DNA from: Janibacter limosus NBRC 16128
GTDB taxonomy: Bacteria > Actinomycetota > Actinomycetes > Actinomycetales > Dermatophilaceae
Length of the DNA stretch: 33,647 nt
Direction of reading: 5' to 3'
Assembly (NCBI RefSeq): GCF_001570985.1
Contig: NZ_BCSS01000039.1
Location: 1 to 33,647 of the forward strand
The notes under the pieces were generated by a model that saw nothing but the letters and a program-made list of their open reading frames with translations, was not told the origin of the DNA and did no database searches. This document shows, piece after piece, positions 8,106 to 15,998 of the stretch. The position numbers and the translations under genes are program-made. Each line of letters starts with the position of its first letter. Positions within the stretch are counted from its first letter, which is position 1.

Positions 8106-9169
8106 TGGACCCATGGGTTGCTGGCGCTCAGTTGGCCTGGCGGTATCGACGAATCATCGTGGCACTCCTGGCCGCCTTCGTCGTCGCCATGTGGCTGTTC
8201 CTGCTCGTGGTGGTCGCGGCCTCCACCGGGGGCTTCTCGGCGAACGAGGATGCATCCGCGGGAAGCTCGTCGATCACCTGCGTCGGCGCCTCACCCACTG
8301 GCGTGGGCCTGTCCCAGGAGCAGGCCGACAACGCAGCGAAGATCATCGCGGTGGCCAAGAAGTTGAAGGTCTCGACGCGAGGACAGGTTGTGGCGATCGC
8401 GACGGCCCTGCAAGAGAGCTCTCTCAACAACCTCGACCACGGCGACAGGGACTCGCTTGGCCTTTTTCAGCAGCGGCCAAGCCAAGGGTGGGGCTCGATG
8501 TCGGAGATCCAAGACGTCGTTAAGGCAACAGAGGCCTTCTTCGGTCGTGCCAAGCACACGAACAACCCCGGTCTCCTCGATGTGAAGGGGTGGCAGAGCA
8601 TGCCGATCACAGTCGCGGCACAGACGGTCCAGGGCTCCGGGTTTCCCGAGGCCTACGCACAGCACGAAGCGAAGTCGGTAGCCATCGTCGAAGCGGCGAG
8701 TGGTGAGACCGGGCTCTGTGAGCAGATTTCGGTGGGTGGGTCCGGAAAGTGGAAAGCGCCCCTTCCGGCGAAGGGGCTGGTGCGCAGCTCTCCCTTCGGA
8801 ATGCGAGTCCACCCCATCACCGGCGCCTCGCGGATGCACGAAGGGACCGACTTCGCTGCGCCCGAGGGGATGCCGATCTCGTCCATGAGCAGCGGCAAGG
8901 TCGTCCACGCCGACGTGATGAGCGGCTACGGAAACCTCGTCATCGTCAATCACGGCGGAGGCATCACGACTCGATACGCACACATGAGCCGAATCGACGT
9001 GAAGGTCGGACAAGCTGTGAAGCCGGGCCAACGAATCGGCGCGGTTGGGAACACGGGCCAGTCGTCAGGGGCGCACCTGCACCTAGAGGTGAGGGTGCGC
9101 GAGGAGGCGGTGGACCCACTGCCCTGGCTGAAGGACAAAGGGCTCGATTTGAGCGGAAAGGGAACGTGA
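8105..9169 (+). CDS. Two-domain peptidoglycan hydrolase: lytic-transglycosylase-like plus M23 peptidase
   Basis: A 354-residue protein that would open the wall locally for the conjugation channel, as VirB1 or CwlT do. Residues 18-40 form a membrane helix. Residues about 70-200 resemble a lysozyme-like fold, with Glu104 in ALQESSLNN followed by GLFQQRPSQGWG, a pattern seen in actinobacterial phage-type transglycosylases. Residues 230-345 are an M23/LytM metallopeptidase with its zinc ligands visible: His245 and Asp249 in HEGTD, and His326 in AHLHLEV, with His293 in YAHMS. Both active sites look complete. It is the last overlapping cistron of the secretion block. Confidence 0.92.
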   Translation: MDPWVAGAQLAWRYRRIIVALLAAFVVAMWLFLLVVVAASTGGFSANEDASAGSSSITCVGASPTGVGLSQEQADNAAKIIAVAKKLKVSTRGQVVAIATALQESSLNNLDHGDRDSLGLFQQRPSQGWGSMSEIQDVVKATEAFFGRAKHTNNPGLLDVKGWQSMPITVAAQTVQGSGFPEAYAQHEAKSVAIVEAASGETGLCEQISVGGSGKWKAPLPAKGLVRSSPFGMRVHPITGASRMHEGTDFAAPEGMPISSMSSGKVVHADVMSGYGNLVIVNHGGGITTRYAHMSRIDVKVGQAVKPGQRIGAVGNTGQSSGAHLHLEVRVREEAVDPLPWLKDKGLDLSGKGT

Positions 9170-9426
9170 TGTGGGAGAAAATGCGGCGATACGCTGGGGC
9201 CATGACGAGCGAAGTGACTGATCTCCTGAGGCGTGCACGGGCGGCCTCATCAGAGGTTGAGTCGTTGGAAGCGTCGCTAGCGGATGCCCTTGCCAAGCGC
9301 AACGCGCTGTTCCTCGAGGTTGCGGCCACAGGCATGTCCGCGAGTCAGATTAGCGAGCAGGTGGGTGGCCGACTCGGCACAAGCGGTGTTCGATACGGCA
9401 TCCTGAAAGCTCGGGAAGCGCGCTGA
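9169..9426 (+). CDS. Small helix-turn-helix-like protein
   Basis: An 85-residue protein. After a helical, charged N-terminus it has a short HTH-like segment, MSASQISEQVGGRLGTSGV, ending in a basic tail. It starts at ATG 9169, overlapping the hydrolase stop (TGATG); ATG 9202 is an alternative. It may be a DNA-binding or accessory protein of the transfer operon. No family is recognised. Confidence 0.55.
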   Translation: MWEKMRRYAGAMTSEVTDLLRRARAASSEVESLEASLADALAKRNALFLEVAATGMSASQISEQVGGRLGTSGVRYGILKAREAR

Positions 9427-9439
9427 GGAGGCGGTCACC

Positions 9440-9781
9440 GTGAGGAGCGTAGCGAGGTATCCAGAGGTCCGGGAAGACGGGTCGATGTGGGTGTCGCTCG
9501 CTCCACCGCCGGCTCCCGTGTACCAGCAGCTTTCGCGCGTGACCTCAGACGTCGTCGGTATGCGTGCGGTCTTGGTGTACTCGACCGAGTGGGTCATGGA
9601 TCTCCGCATTTTCAGTGCTCCGTACGAGGAGCGCACAGACAAGACGCGTTGGGTGGTTCAGCTCTGCGACGAGGGCGCCTGGTACGACTACCGCCGGCAC
9701 GGTAGGGAGCCCGAGGAGCATGAGCGCTTAGTCTCCTCGCTTCAGCTGGTCTTCATGCTTCACCATCCAGGACCTCGATGA
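9440..9781 (+). CDS. Hypothetical protein, 113 residues
   Basis: GTG 9440 is preceded by GAGGAGG (9425-9431) at 8 bases, so this is a well-supported start. The protein is soluble, with several Trp and Tyr residues and no membrane helix or recognised motif. Its last codon and stop overlap the ATG of the next, much larger gene (ATGA at 9778-9781). The two are probably translated together and may act together. Confidence 0.65.
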   Translation: MRSVARYPEVREDGSMWVSLAPPPAPVYQQLSRVTSDVVGMRAVLVYSTEWVMDLRIFSAPYEERTDKTRWVVQLCDEGAWYDYRRHGREPEEHERLVSSLQLVFMLHHPGPR

Positions 9782-11478
9782 ATTCCAAGTCCGAACCAGA
9801 GATCTGGGTGGCGGAAAACGAGCCGGTCGCGACGTTCTTTCTGCACCTTCCAGAGGTCATCGCATGGCCTGAAGGCTCTTCAGTGCGTGATCTAGTCAAA
9901 ATTGGACCTCGCCTGCATCGCAACCTTGAGTCTGACGCTAGGGAGGTCGCACACCCTCATGATGATGAGGGTGTGCGGGATCTCATTAATGCGTACGTTC
10001 TCGCGTCCTCGATACTCCTTCATCAAATTCCTGTAGACCTTGCTGTGGCCTCTGGCCTGGACGCCACGATGGCGGCTGTAAAAATGGGTGTACCTACAAC
10101 CCTTAAGGATATAAACGATCGCCCTGCCGACGATTCCACTCGCGACATGGTTCCCAGTGGGTATGTGACGATCGCGGAGGTGGCAATTCCTCTGCAGGTG
10201 CGCGCTGCGATTATGGCAGCGGATCGCCTCGAGGAGGGGTTCGTTCTCCCGGGTCCAGAAGATGCGAGAGCGCTGATAGAACCCGCACTTGATGCCGCAG
10301 TGGCAGTTGTTGCCAAATTCCAGGCTGATTATCATTCGGTAACACGCCAGCCCCTGACGATCCTGACTCGAGAATTGTTGCCTTCGTTGGTCCCGTATGT
10401 TCTTCGCGCGTTCAGCGAAATTCCTGGTGGCGAAGCGACTGAAGTTTGCCTGTTCTTGGTTAATGGGACTATCTCACGAATATCTGAAGTGCCCGAATTG
10501 GCCCCAGAGAAGGTGGAAGCAGTTCACGTGGCGAGCGGCCAGAACCAAGCAGTGCGCGCCTATCTTGATTTGCATAGGCAAGGGGCGGTCGCGCTTCAAC
10601 GAGGAAATTATCGCGAGGCTGCAGTGATGTTCTCTACCGCTTCGGAGGCTCTCCTTAATATTGTTCTCTGCCACATGAGATGGGAAGAGGGGCTTACTCC
10701 CGAGGAGAGTGCGGCAGACTGGCCCGATGGTTTAGTCACGCGAGTTAAGACGCAGTTTTCCAAACGACTGGGCGGAGACTGGAATGTTTCTGGCCGCGGT
10801 GCAGTGGGAGCCTGGGCAAGAGATGTGGCTGCTGTCCGGCATCGAGTAGTGCACGCTGGCTACTTGCCAAGCCGCTCGGAAGCTGAGAGAAGCATGGTTG
10901 CGCTTGAGGAGCTCCTAACCTTCCTTGGGGATCGCCTTGTATATGGAAGAAATCTTCGTGAATATCCGCGTACGGCCTCGGAGCTGCTTACTGAGGGCGG
11001 GCTTCGACGCCGGGACCGTTATCCCAATTGGCTTGAAAAGATGCAAATGGACCCCACGGAGCCTCTGTGGCATAAATGCTTTGGTGAGTGGTACTCGGTC
11101 CATCTCAGGCTGCTGGCAGATAAGGACCGTCCACGAATATCAGATGAATCGCGCTCGGAACTGCTCTGTGTCTATTTGAGTGCAGAGGATTATCGCTGGA
11201 TTCTTCGAGATCCTGTGACATTACAGGCGGCCGAAGTCCATGCAGTCATACCCTCGCCAGCCGACGATCCCGTGGCCACCTTTCGTAAGCTTCGAGAGCT
11301 ACCGGGGGGTGATGATCCGAATTATCCGATCAGCATCGGCTGCGAAAGGGTGGAGGGGGTGGAGGTCTCCCGTTTTGGGCCTTGGGTTGAGCAGTACCAT
11401 CTGTGCCCAATGTTCGGTGTAATGTGGGACGGGTCGGACTTTGATGTACCTTGGCCATTATCTGCCGCAGGTGGATAG
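9778..11478 (+). CDS. Large low-GC protein with a HEPN-like central region
   Basis: A 566-residue soluble protein of no recognised full-length family. Its centre has a helical segment, GNYREAAVMFSTASEALLNIVL (about residues 281-302), followed by VRHRVVHAG at 353-361. That pair is typical of HEPN/Apea-like domains, in which Arg and His (here Arg354-x4-His359) form the RNase active site. Base composition differs from its neighbours: one sampled 60-base line (10561) is about 52% G+C, and there are several TTA leucine codons (for example 10732), rare in such genomes. It is translationally coupled to the 9440 gene and closes the left operon. Recent acquisition as cargo, perhaps defence or toxin, is likely; RNase activity is inference. 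Confidence 0.55.
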   Translation: MNSKSEPEIWVAENEPVATFFLHLPEVIAWPEGSSVRDLVKIGPRLHRNLESDAREVAHPHDDEGVRDLINAYVLASSILLHQIPVDLAVASGLDATMAAVKMGVPTTLKDINDRPADDSTRDMVPSGYVTIAEVAIPLQVRAAIMAADRLEEGFVLPGPEDARALIEPALDAAVAVVAKFQADYHSVTRQPLTILTRELLPSLVPYVLRAFSEIPGGEATEVCLFLVNGTISRISEVPELAPEKVEAVHVASGQNQAVRAYLDLHRQGAVALQRGNYREAAVMFSTASEALLNIVLCHMRWEEGLTPEESAADWPDGLVTRVKTQFSKRLGGDWNVSGRGAVGAWARDVAAVRHRVVHAGYLPSRSEAERSMVALEELLTFLGDRLVYGRNLREYPRTASELLTEGGLRRRDRYPNWLEKMQMDPTEPLWHKCFGEWYSVHLRLLADKDRPRISDESRSELLCVYLSAEDYRWILRDPVTLQAAEVHAVIPSPADDPVATFRKLRELPGGDDPNYPISIGCERVEGVEVSRFGPWVEQYHLCPMFGVMWDGSDFDVPWPLSAAGG

Positions 11479-11570
11479 GCCGCGCGGGAGATGTGTTTCG
11501 GGCGCCGAGAGCAAAACCGTCGCGCTTATGGCGTGGAATTGAGCAGTGACCGCCTTGTCTGAAACCTCGC

Positions 11571-12392
11571 TCACAAAGGCCCATGAATGACAATGGCTGT
11601 CTTGTCGTCATGAGGCTTGCTGCGTGGCCACTGGATGCCCTCTGGGTCTCGCGATTCCGCTTCGTGAACCTCTCTTAGGATGGTTTCGAGATCGCACTGA
11701 GCGAATGCACCCCATGAAGAGAAGATGCCATAAGTGCAGCCAGCGGCGGCCCCGTCTGTCGCTAGGACCAGGGCATCAATGCCAGATAGTGAACGTGTCA
11801 GAGTCAGGCCGTGATTCGCGGCTTTGGGATCACTGCCCGCTATCCAGTATCCACCCGGCTGGTTTCGAGCGGCCGCCTGTTCAGCCTGAAGTCGTTGGAG
11901 GAGCTGACGGTGTTCCTCAGTGAAGCCGTGCCCAGCCGTGAGGCGCGACCTGTACTCCTCACGGATAGTTCGTCCGACGTCCGCTACTCGTGAATCAGAC
12001 AGCTCTTCCTCGCTCGTGGCTGCGATCAACGAGGCCGTGCTGTCGCCAAGGAGGTACACCTCGACTCTCTCGTGGCACCATCGGGCAAGGGCGATGGTGC
12101 TAGTCGGACAGCTTGCAGCGTCGTCGCCGTGCAGGTCCGCTACGGTCCGGATGGCTTCCTCGACGATCTCGGCTGTGGAGTGATGGATGCCTCTCTCGAG
12201 TCCTGCTGACAGCCCTTCCTTGAGGTGGTCGGCATACCAACCACCGTCATGCTCGAGCTGAGTAGTCGCGAATGACGAGGCGCCGTCCAGCACAAAAGCC
12301 CATCCATCGCCGTACCCGTAGCGATCTTGGTTCTTCTCGCCGCCGGCAAGCGTGGCTGCAGTGATCTCTACGCGTGGGTGACCGGTCCCCAT
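11571..12392 (-). CDS. PP2C-like protein serine/threonine phosphatase
   Basis: A 273-residue protein with the motif order of PP2C phosphatases. NQDR (residues 21-24) is followed by a strand and VLDGAS with Asp36/Gly37. Further on come LGDSTASL, LATDGAAAG and, near the C-terminus, DDKTAIVI. The metal-binding acidic residues expected in the first, second and last motifs are present, so it is probably active. ATG 12392 is chosen because the conserved domain begins directly after it; the longer frame upstream overlaps the neighbour and is not needed. It overlaps the 3' end of the HTH gene by 25 bp, so both are one operon and should act on one pathway. No kinase is visible in the window. Confidence 0.8.
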   Translation of the reverse strand: MGTGHPRVEITAATLAGGEKNQDRYGYGDGWAFVLDGASSFATTQLEHDGGWYADHLKEGLSAGLERGIHHSTAEIVEEAIRTVADLHGDDAASCPTSTIALARWCHERVEVYLLGDSTASLIAATSEEELSDSRVADVGRTIREEYRSRLTAGHGFTEEHRQLLQRLQAEQAAARNQPGGYWIAGSDPKAANHGLTLTRSLSGIDALVLATDGAAAGCTYGIFSSWGAFAQCDLETILREVHEAESRDPEGIQWPRSKPHDDKTAIVIHGPL

Positions 12393-13192
12393 GCGACCTC
12401 CGTCGTTGTTGGTGTCAGGCCCTCGAACTGTGAACGCACGGCCATCGAGAAGTCCTTGGTTCCTACAGCATCGTGGAGGGACCGCAGATTCTCTGCAAGG
12501 TAGGAGACTGCACCGACTGAGCCGAGAGCGTGGATGCCAGCCACTACCAGGACTGTCTTGCCGTCGCGCGTCACCCGACCGAGGTAGGCGACGTCCTCCC
12601 CCTTCGCCCCGCTGTCGAGCGGCGACTCGAATCGTTGGCCGGTGGCGCGGTCCTCGATGACCCATTGGCCGCCGTCGACTTCGTGAAAGGCCAGCACGGG
12701 ATCGTGGTCGAGGATCTCGGCCGACACGTGGGACGACTTGGGTCCGCAGATCACGACGGCTTCGTGCGCTGGCGTCCAGGCACCATCGACGGGGATCGCC
12801 ACCGGCCGGACCTCGAAGGCCAGATCCCTCAGGACGTCCGACATGATCCGAGCAGACTCTGCGTCCTCCAGGGCGACAACACCTTCTGGCCGCTCACTGC
12901 TGTGCCGCGTCGGTGTGGCGACGTCGATCGGGCCGACCCCGAAAAAGGCTCGCTCCGTGGCCGGCGCGTCCTTGCGAATCTGCGAGATACGCCCCCGAGT
13001 CAGGCCGAGCTCCGCACCCACAGCACTGAACGTCCCGCCGCGCTGCTCGACCACGCGGTTGATGGCGTCGCGCCGGATCCGGGCAAGTTCGTAACCACGC
13101 TGGCGGTACAGCGACATGAGGTCGCCGGCCATGCGTGCTTGCTGGAGAGGGTCAGACTCGCGCCGGACCGCCTCGAAGGGGTCGTTGTCCAC
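12368..13192 (-). CDS. HTH transcriptional regulator with C-terminal sensor-like domain
   Basis: A 274-residue protein. Residues 54-75 (TFSAVGAELGLTRGRISQI) are a clear sigma-region-4-like HTH. Residues about 110-265 form an alpha/beta domain with Rossmann-like strands, including VVICGPKSS and VLVVAGIHALGSVGA, which suggests ligand or nucleotide sensing; I cannot name the family. It starts at GTG 13192 without a Shine-Dalgarno. A TAAACT hexamer lies exactly 6 bp upstream (13199-13204), so the mRNA is probably leaderless. Being divergent from pra, with shared GTTTA motifs between the two starts, it is the likely master repressor or switch of the element, in the position KorSA holds functionally in pSAM2. 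It is cotranscribed with the phosphatase. Confidence 0.75.
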   Translation of the reverse strand: MDNDPFEAVRRESDPLQQARMAGDLMSLYRQRGYELARIRRDAINRVVEQRGGTFSAVGAELGLTRGRISQIRKDAPATERAFFGVGPIDVATPTRHSSERPEGVVALEDAESARIMSDVLRDLAFEVRPVAIPVDGAWTPAHEAVVICGPKSSHVSAEILDHDPVLAFHEVDGGQWVIEDRATGQRFESPLDSGAKGEDVAYLGRVTRDGKTVLVVAGIHALGSVGAVSYLAENLRSLHDAVGTKDFSMAVRSQFEGLTPTTTEVAWGPVTHA

Positions 13193-13309
13193 AGAGTCAG
13201 TTTAGAAGGTCTTGACGAGATCCCAAACAGGCCCTAGTTTAAGAGCCGGCCCTACGTATAGGGCTTCTAAACACACCTAGTGTTTAGGCCTACTAGACAG
13301 GAGAAGGTC
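13193..13309. promoter_or_regulatory. Divergent control region between HTH regulator and pra, with operator-like repeats
   Basis: A plus-strand promoter is visible: TTGACG at 13212-13217, a 17-bp spacer and TAGTTT at 13235-13240. The minus-strand regulator has TAAACT (13199-13204) 6 bp before its GTG, with a possible TTGGGA 16 bp further back. Four GTTTA motifs occur: AGTTTAGAAG at 13199, AGTTTAAGAG at 13236, and the two arms of a perfect 8-bp inverted repeat, CTAAACAC-5-GTGTTTAG, at 13267-13287. A second inverted repeat, GCCCTA-4-TAGGGC, is at 13249-13264. Two of the motifs overlap the two -10 elements, so a protein bound there would block both promoters. Confidence 0.65.
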
Positions 13310-13747
13310 ATGGCTGTTAGCCGTCGCATGGAGATCGGATTCGGATCGGTGTTCCCGGCTGGGGCGTACCTCGTGGGTGAGGTGGAGCCCGTGCAGGACT
13401 ACAACGCGGACCAGCGCCCCGACGGAACTCGTCCCCAGCAGGTGGACCCGGATACGGGAGAGCTGATCTGGACGGTTCCGGTCCTCGACGCCGACCCTGA
13501 GGCCCGCAAGAACGAGAAGACGATCAACGTCAAGATCATGGCTCGTCAGCAGCCGGTGCCGCCGGCCAACCCCGGCGACCTTCCCTTCGTCCCGGTCGAG
13601 TTCGAGGGCCTGACTCTCACGCCGTGGATCGACGACAACGGGGTGCGACCCAAGCTCGCATGGTCCGTCCGGGCCAAGGCCATGACGGCGCCGGGCAAGG
13701 CGTCCAAGACCTCAACCGCGGGTCGCTCGGAGTCGGCGGCTGCGTGA
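13310..13747 (+). CDS. pra: Pra-like activator of replication, integration and excision
   Basis: A 145-residue soluble protein (core FPAGAYLVGEVEPVQDY; later GLTLTPWIDDNG) that matches what I know of the Pra family. This is the plasmid replication, integration and excision activator found upstream of FtsK-type tra genes in actinobacterial AICEs. In pSAM2, Pra switches on rep, xis and int. ATG 13310 has CAGGAGAAGG (13298-13307) just upstream. It is the first gene of the long right-hand operon and is divergent from the HTH regulator. Its stop overlaps the next ATG. The biochemical mechanism of the family is not obvious from sequence. Confidence 0.8.
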   Translation: MAVSRRMEIGFGSVFPAGAYLVGEVEPVQDYNADQRPDGTRPQQVDPDTGELIWTVPVLDADPEARKNEKTINVKIMARQQPVPPANPGDLPFVPVEFEGLTLTPWIDDNGVRPKLAWSVRAKAMTAPGKASKTSTAGRSESAAA

Positions 13748-15336
13748 TGACTGCTCTGGGTGCGTGGGGTGGCCGTCTGGCTCGTGGGCTGATGCTTGCG
13801 GGTCGGGCGGTCGCCCCCGGGGTTTGGCGCCTTGCCGTCGCGTGGGTCGCGCTGGTGGTCCTCGCTGAGCTGGTGGCTGCTGCTCCCGGGCGGGTCGATC
13901 AGTTCGACATCCTCTCGGTGGGGCCGTGGGACACGTCGTGGGTCGCACCCTGGGCAGGGCTGCTGCAGGCGATGGCAACTCTCGTCGTGTGGATCCTCGT
14001 CGCGCTCGTGGCCCTTGTGCTGGCGTTGTCTCTCGGCCTGCCGGACTCGGTGGCGGCATGGATCGGTCGGCGAGACGTACGTCGCTCCTTCGTCGAGGTC
14101 GCTCGCGCCGCCGGGCTGTCGGATCGAGTGGACGACGGCAACGAGTCACGGTGGATCGATCCTCGGTTGCTTCGCGTGACCTCGCAGGGCGGAGTTGTGA
14201 CGGCCCGAGTTCGCGCTCGTCGTGGGCAGACGTCCACCGACCTCGTGGCGGGCGCCGAGAAGCTTGCCGCCGGTGTCGATGCCGCGGCCTTCCGCGCCTC
14301 CTCGGTCTCGCCCTCGGTGGCGGACGTGCGGCTGACAATGATGGATGCATTGGCCGGGTCGACGACTGCCGCCTTGCCCACGGACCGCCCTCTGGGAGCG
14401 GCGCTCGATCCGGCCGACGTGGGTCGCGATGAGTCCGGGATGCCTTGGCAGCTGTCGTTGGTCGGCAAGCACACCCTCGTGGCGGGCCGCTCGGGATCGG
14501 GCAAGGGGTCGGTCCTCTGGGGTGCTGTCGCGTCGCTCGCCCCGTGGATCGCCCAGGACACGGTTCGGGTGCACGGCGTGGACCTCAAGCGCGGCGTCGA
14601 GATCGCGATGGGCGACGGGCTGATGTACCGCACCGCCTACCGGCCCGAACAAGCACTCGTGGTTCTGCGCGACCTCCTGACGATCATCGACGAGCGAGCC
14701 TCGCGCATGGTGGGCCAGTCCCGTCTACATGAGCCCACGCCGGGCGACCCCCTGCACCTCCTCGTCATCGACGAGCTCGCCGCGCTCACCGCCTACGCAG
14801 ACGTTGAGGTGAAGAAGGAAGGGAACCGGCTGCTCGCGGAGATCCTGACCCAAGGGCGAGCCATGGGCGTTGTCGTGGTCGCCTTCGTGCAGGACCCGAA
14901 GAAGGAGACCGTCCCGGCGCGCGGCCTCTTCACCCAGACCATCGCCCTTCGCCTGGCATCGGCCGACGAGGTCCGGATGGTGCTCGGTCAAGGTATGAGC
15001 GACGAAGCGCCGGCCCACCGGATCCCGGCCGACATGCCCGGGACCGGCTACCTGGTCACCGAGGAGGGCTCGGTCGCTCGGGTGCGCGCGCACTACTGGT
15101 CGGACGCTCTGATCAAAGCAACGGCCGCGCATTTCCCAGCCGCCGAACGGTGGATACCGCCGCTGGATCAGATCGCAGCCGCGGGACCCGTCCACCACGT
15201 GCAGACCACCCAGATCGAAGGGGGCGAACCCTCACGACCTCGTGAACGCCGCCCTCGCTCGCCCCGCTCCAAGACAGCAGACAACGAGACGACGAACGTC
15301 GTTGCACTGAAAGGAGTTCGTGATGGTGCCCAATGA
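13747..15336 (+). CDS. FtsK/SpoIIIE-type DNA translocase (TraSA/TcpA-like coupling protein)
   Basis: A 529-residue membrane-anchored ATPase. Two hydrophobic segments lie near residues 28-48 and 75-105. The FtsK-type motor has Walker A AGRSGSGKGS (Lys253) and Walker B LLVIDELAAL (Asp342/Glu343). The C-terminus is basic and disordered. In AICEs this protein alone moves double-stranded DNA between mycelia; in ICEBs1- and pCW3-type elements an FtsK-like protein is the coupling protein of a T4SS. Because a VirB4-based T4SS is present here, the coupling role is plausible. ATG 13747 overlaps the pra stop (TGATG) and the 3' end overlaps whiB. Confidence 0.88.
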   Translation: MTALGAWGGRLARGLMLAGRAVAPGVWRLAVAWVALVVLAELVAAAPGRVDQFDILSVGPWDTSWVAPWAGLLQAMATLVVWILVALVALVLALSLGLPDSVAAWIGRRDVRRSFVEVARAAGLSDRVDDGNESRWIDPRLLRVTSQGGVVTARVRARRGQTSTDLVAGAEKLAAGVDAAAFRASSVSPSVADVRLTMMDALAGSTTAALPTDRPLGAALDPADVGRDESGMPWQLSLVGKHTLVAGRSGSGKGSVLWGAVASLAPWIAQDTVRVHGVDLKRGVEIAMGDGLMYRTAYRPEQALVVLRDLLTIIDERASRMVGQSRLHEPTPGDPLHLLVIDELAALTAYADVEVKKEGNRLLAEILTQGRAMGVVVVAFVQDPKKETVPARGLFTQTIALRLASADEVRMVLGQGMSDEAPAHRIPADMPGTGYLVTEEGSVARVRAHYWSDALIKATAAHFPAAERWIPPLDQIAAAGPVHHVQTTQIEGGEPSRPRERRPRSPRSKTADNETTNVVALKGVRDGAQ

Positions 15337-15637
15337 AAGGTCCGGCGACGCGAATCGCACGCTGGCAACTCTGAACACCCGAGGGGCATGCGTGGGTCAC
15401 CCGCACCCCGACTGGTGGTTCCCCGAGCGGGACGAAGACGTGACACACAGGGCTCTGCAGGTGTGCGCCTCGTGCCCGGTCCGCACGTTGTGCAGGGACT
15501 ACGCCCAGGAGTGGGACGAGGAAGGGGTATGGGGTGGCGTCATCGTCCATGCAAGCGATGGGCAGCCCCTGGCCAAGCTTCCCAAGGAGTGGACCGGCCT
15601 GACGCTGCCAGGTCTCGAGCTGGGTGAGACGGCATGA
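15323..15637 (+). CDS. WhiB-family iron-sulfur transcription factor
   Basis: A 104-residue protein with the complete WhiB signature: Cys23, then Cys48-x2-Cys51-x5-Cys57 (VCASCPVRTLC), and the G(V/I)WGG turn at 68-72. Such proteins bind a 4Fe-4S cluster and usually act with the main sigma factor. AAGGAG at 15311-15316 places the start at ATG 15323 rather than at the GTG three bases earlier. It overlaps the FtsK gene by 14 bp and the next gene by 4. Its place inside a transfer and replication operon suggests that redox or stress state, or host sigma factor, feeds into ICE expression; that is inference. The C-terminal 30 residues lack the usual basic AT-hook-like tail. Confidence 0.93.
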   Translation: MVPNERSGDANRTLATLNTRGACVGHPHPDWWFPERDEDVTHRALQVCASCPVRTLCRDYAQEWDEEGVWGGVIVHASDGQPLAKLPKEWTGLTLPGLELGETA

Positions 15638-15897
15638 GCTGGATGCTGGCCGTTGCCCCATCTCAGGTGCTTCCCCTTCGCTCGACGCTCGGTCGTGGTG
15701 CTGCGGTCGCCTGTGATGAATGCGGAACCGTCTTCGTCCGTCGCGCAGATGCACGGGTGTTGTTCCGGAGCGCATCGGACGCCATCGCAGCAGCCACGAC
15801 CTATTGCGAGGGTTGGTCGTACGTCATCGGCAACGGACGCGACCACCTCGTCTGCATCGACTGCGTGACCACACGCGAAGCGGCGGGCGACCTCTGA
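15634..15897 (+). CDS. Small protein with two CxxC pairs, zinc-ribbon-like
   Basis: An 87-residue protein with Cys27-x2-Cys30 (ACDECG) and Cys74-x2-Cys77 (VCIDCV), a pattern suited to one structural zinc site closing a small ribbon. It starts at ATG 15634 inside the whiB stop (ATGA) and ends in TGATG with the next tiny gene. Its role is unknown; position before rep suggests an accessory in replication or transfer. Confidence 0.65.
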   Translation: MSWMLAVAPSQVLPLRSTLGRGAAVACDECGTVFVRRADARVLFRSASDAIAAATTYCEGWSYVIGNGRDHLVCIDCVTTREAAGDL

Positions 15898-15998
15898 TGC
15901 AACAGCGTGGCCGACGCCGCCTGTCGTGGATCGCGGTTGCTTTCCTGATCGTGGCCGTAGCCCGACTGGTCCTGCATCTGCTCGGGTGGCTGGCGTGA
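15897..15998 (+). CDS. Tiny single-helix membrane peptide
   Basis: A 33-residue peptide: a basic N-terminus (QQRGRRR) and one hydrophobic helix of about 20 residues ending in LLGWLA. Overlaps at both ends (TGATG with the upstream gene, GTGA with rep) support it as a translated cistron. Function unknown. Confidence 0.5.
   Translation: MQQRGRRRLSWIAVAFLIVAVARLVLHLLGWLA

Noticed and set aside
11479-11570. Terminator between the convergent HEPN-like and phosphatase genes
   Set aside because: No stem of useful length is visible in these 92 bp.
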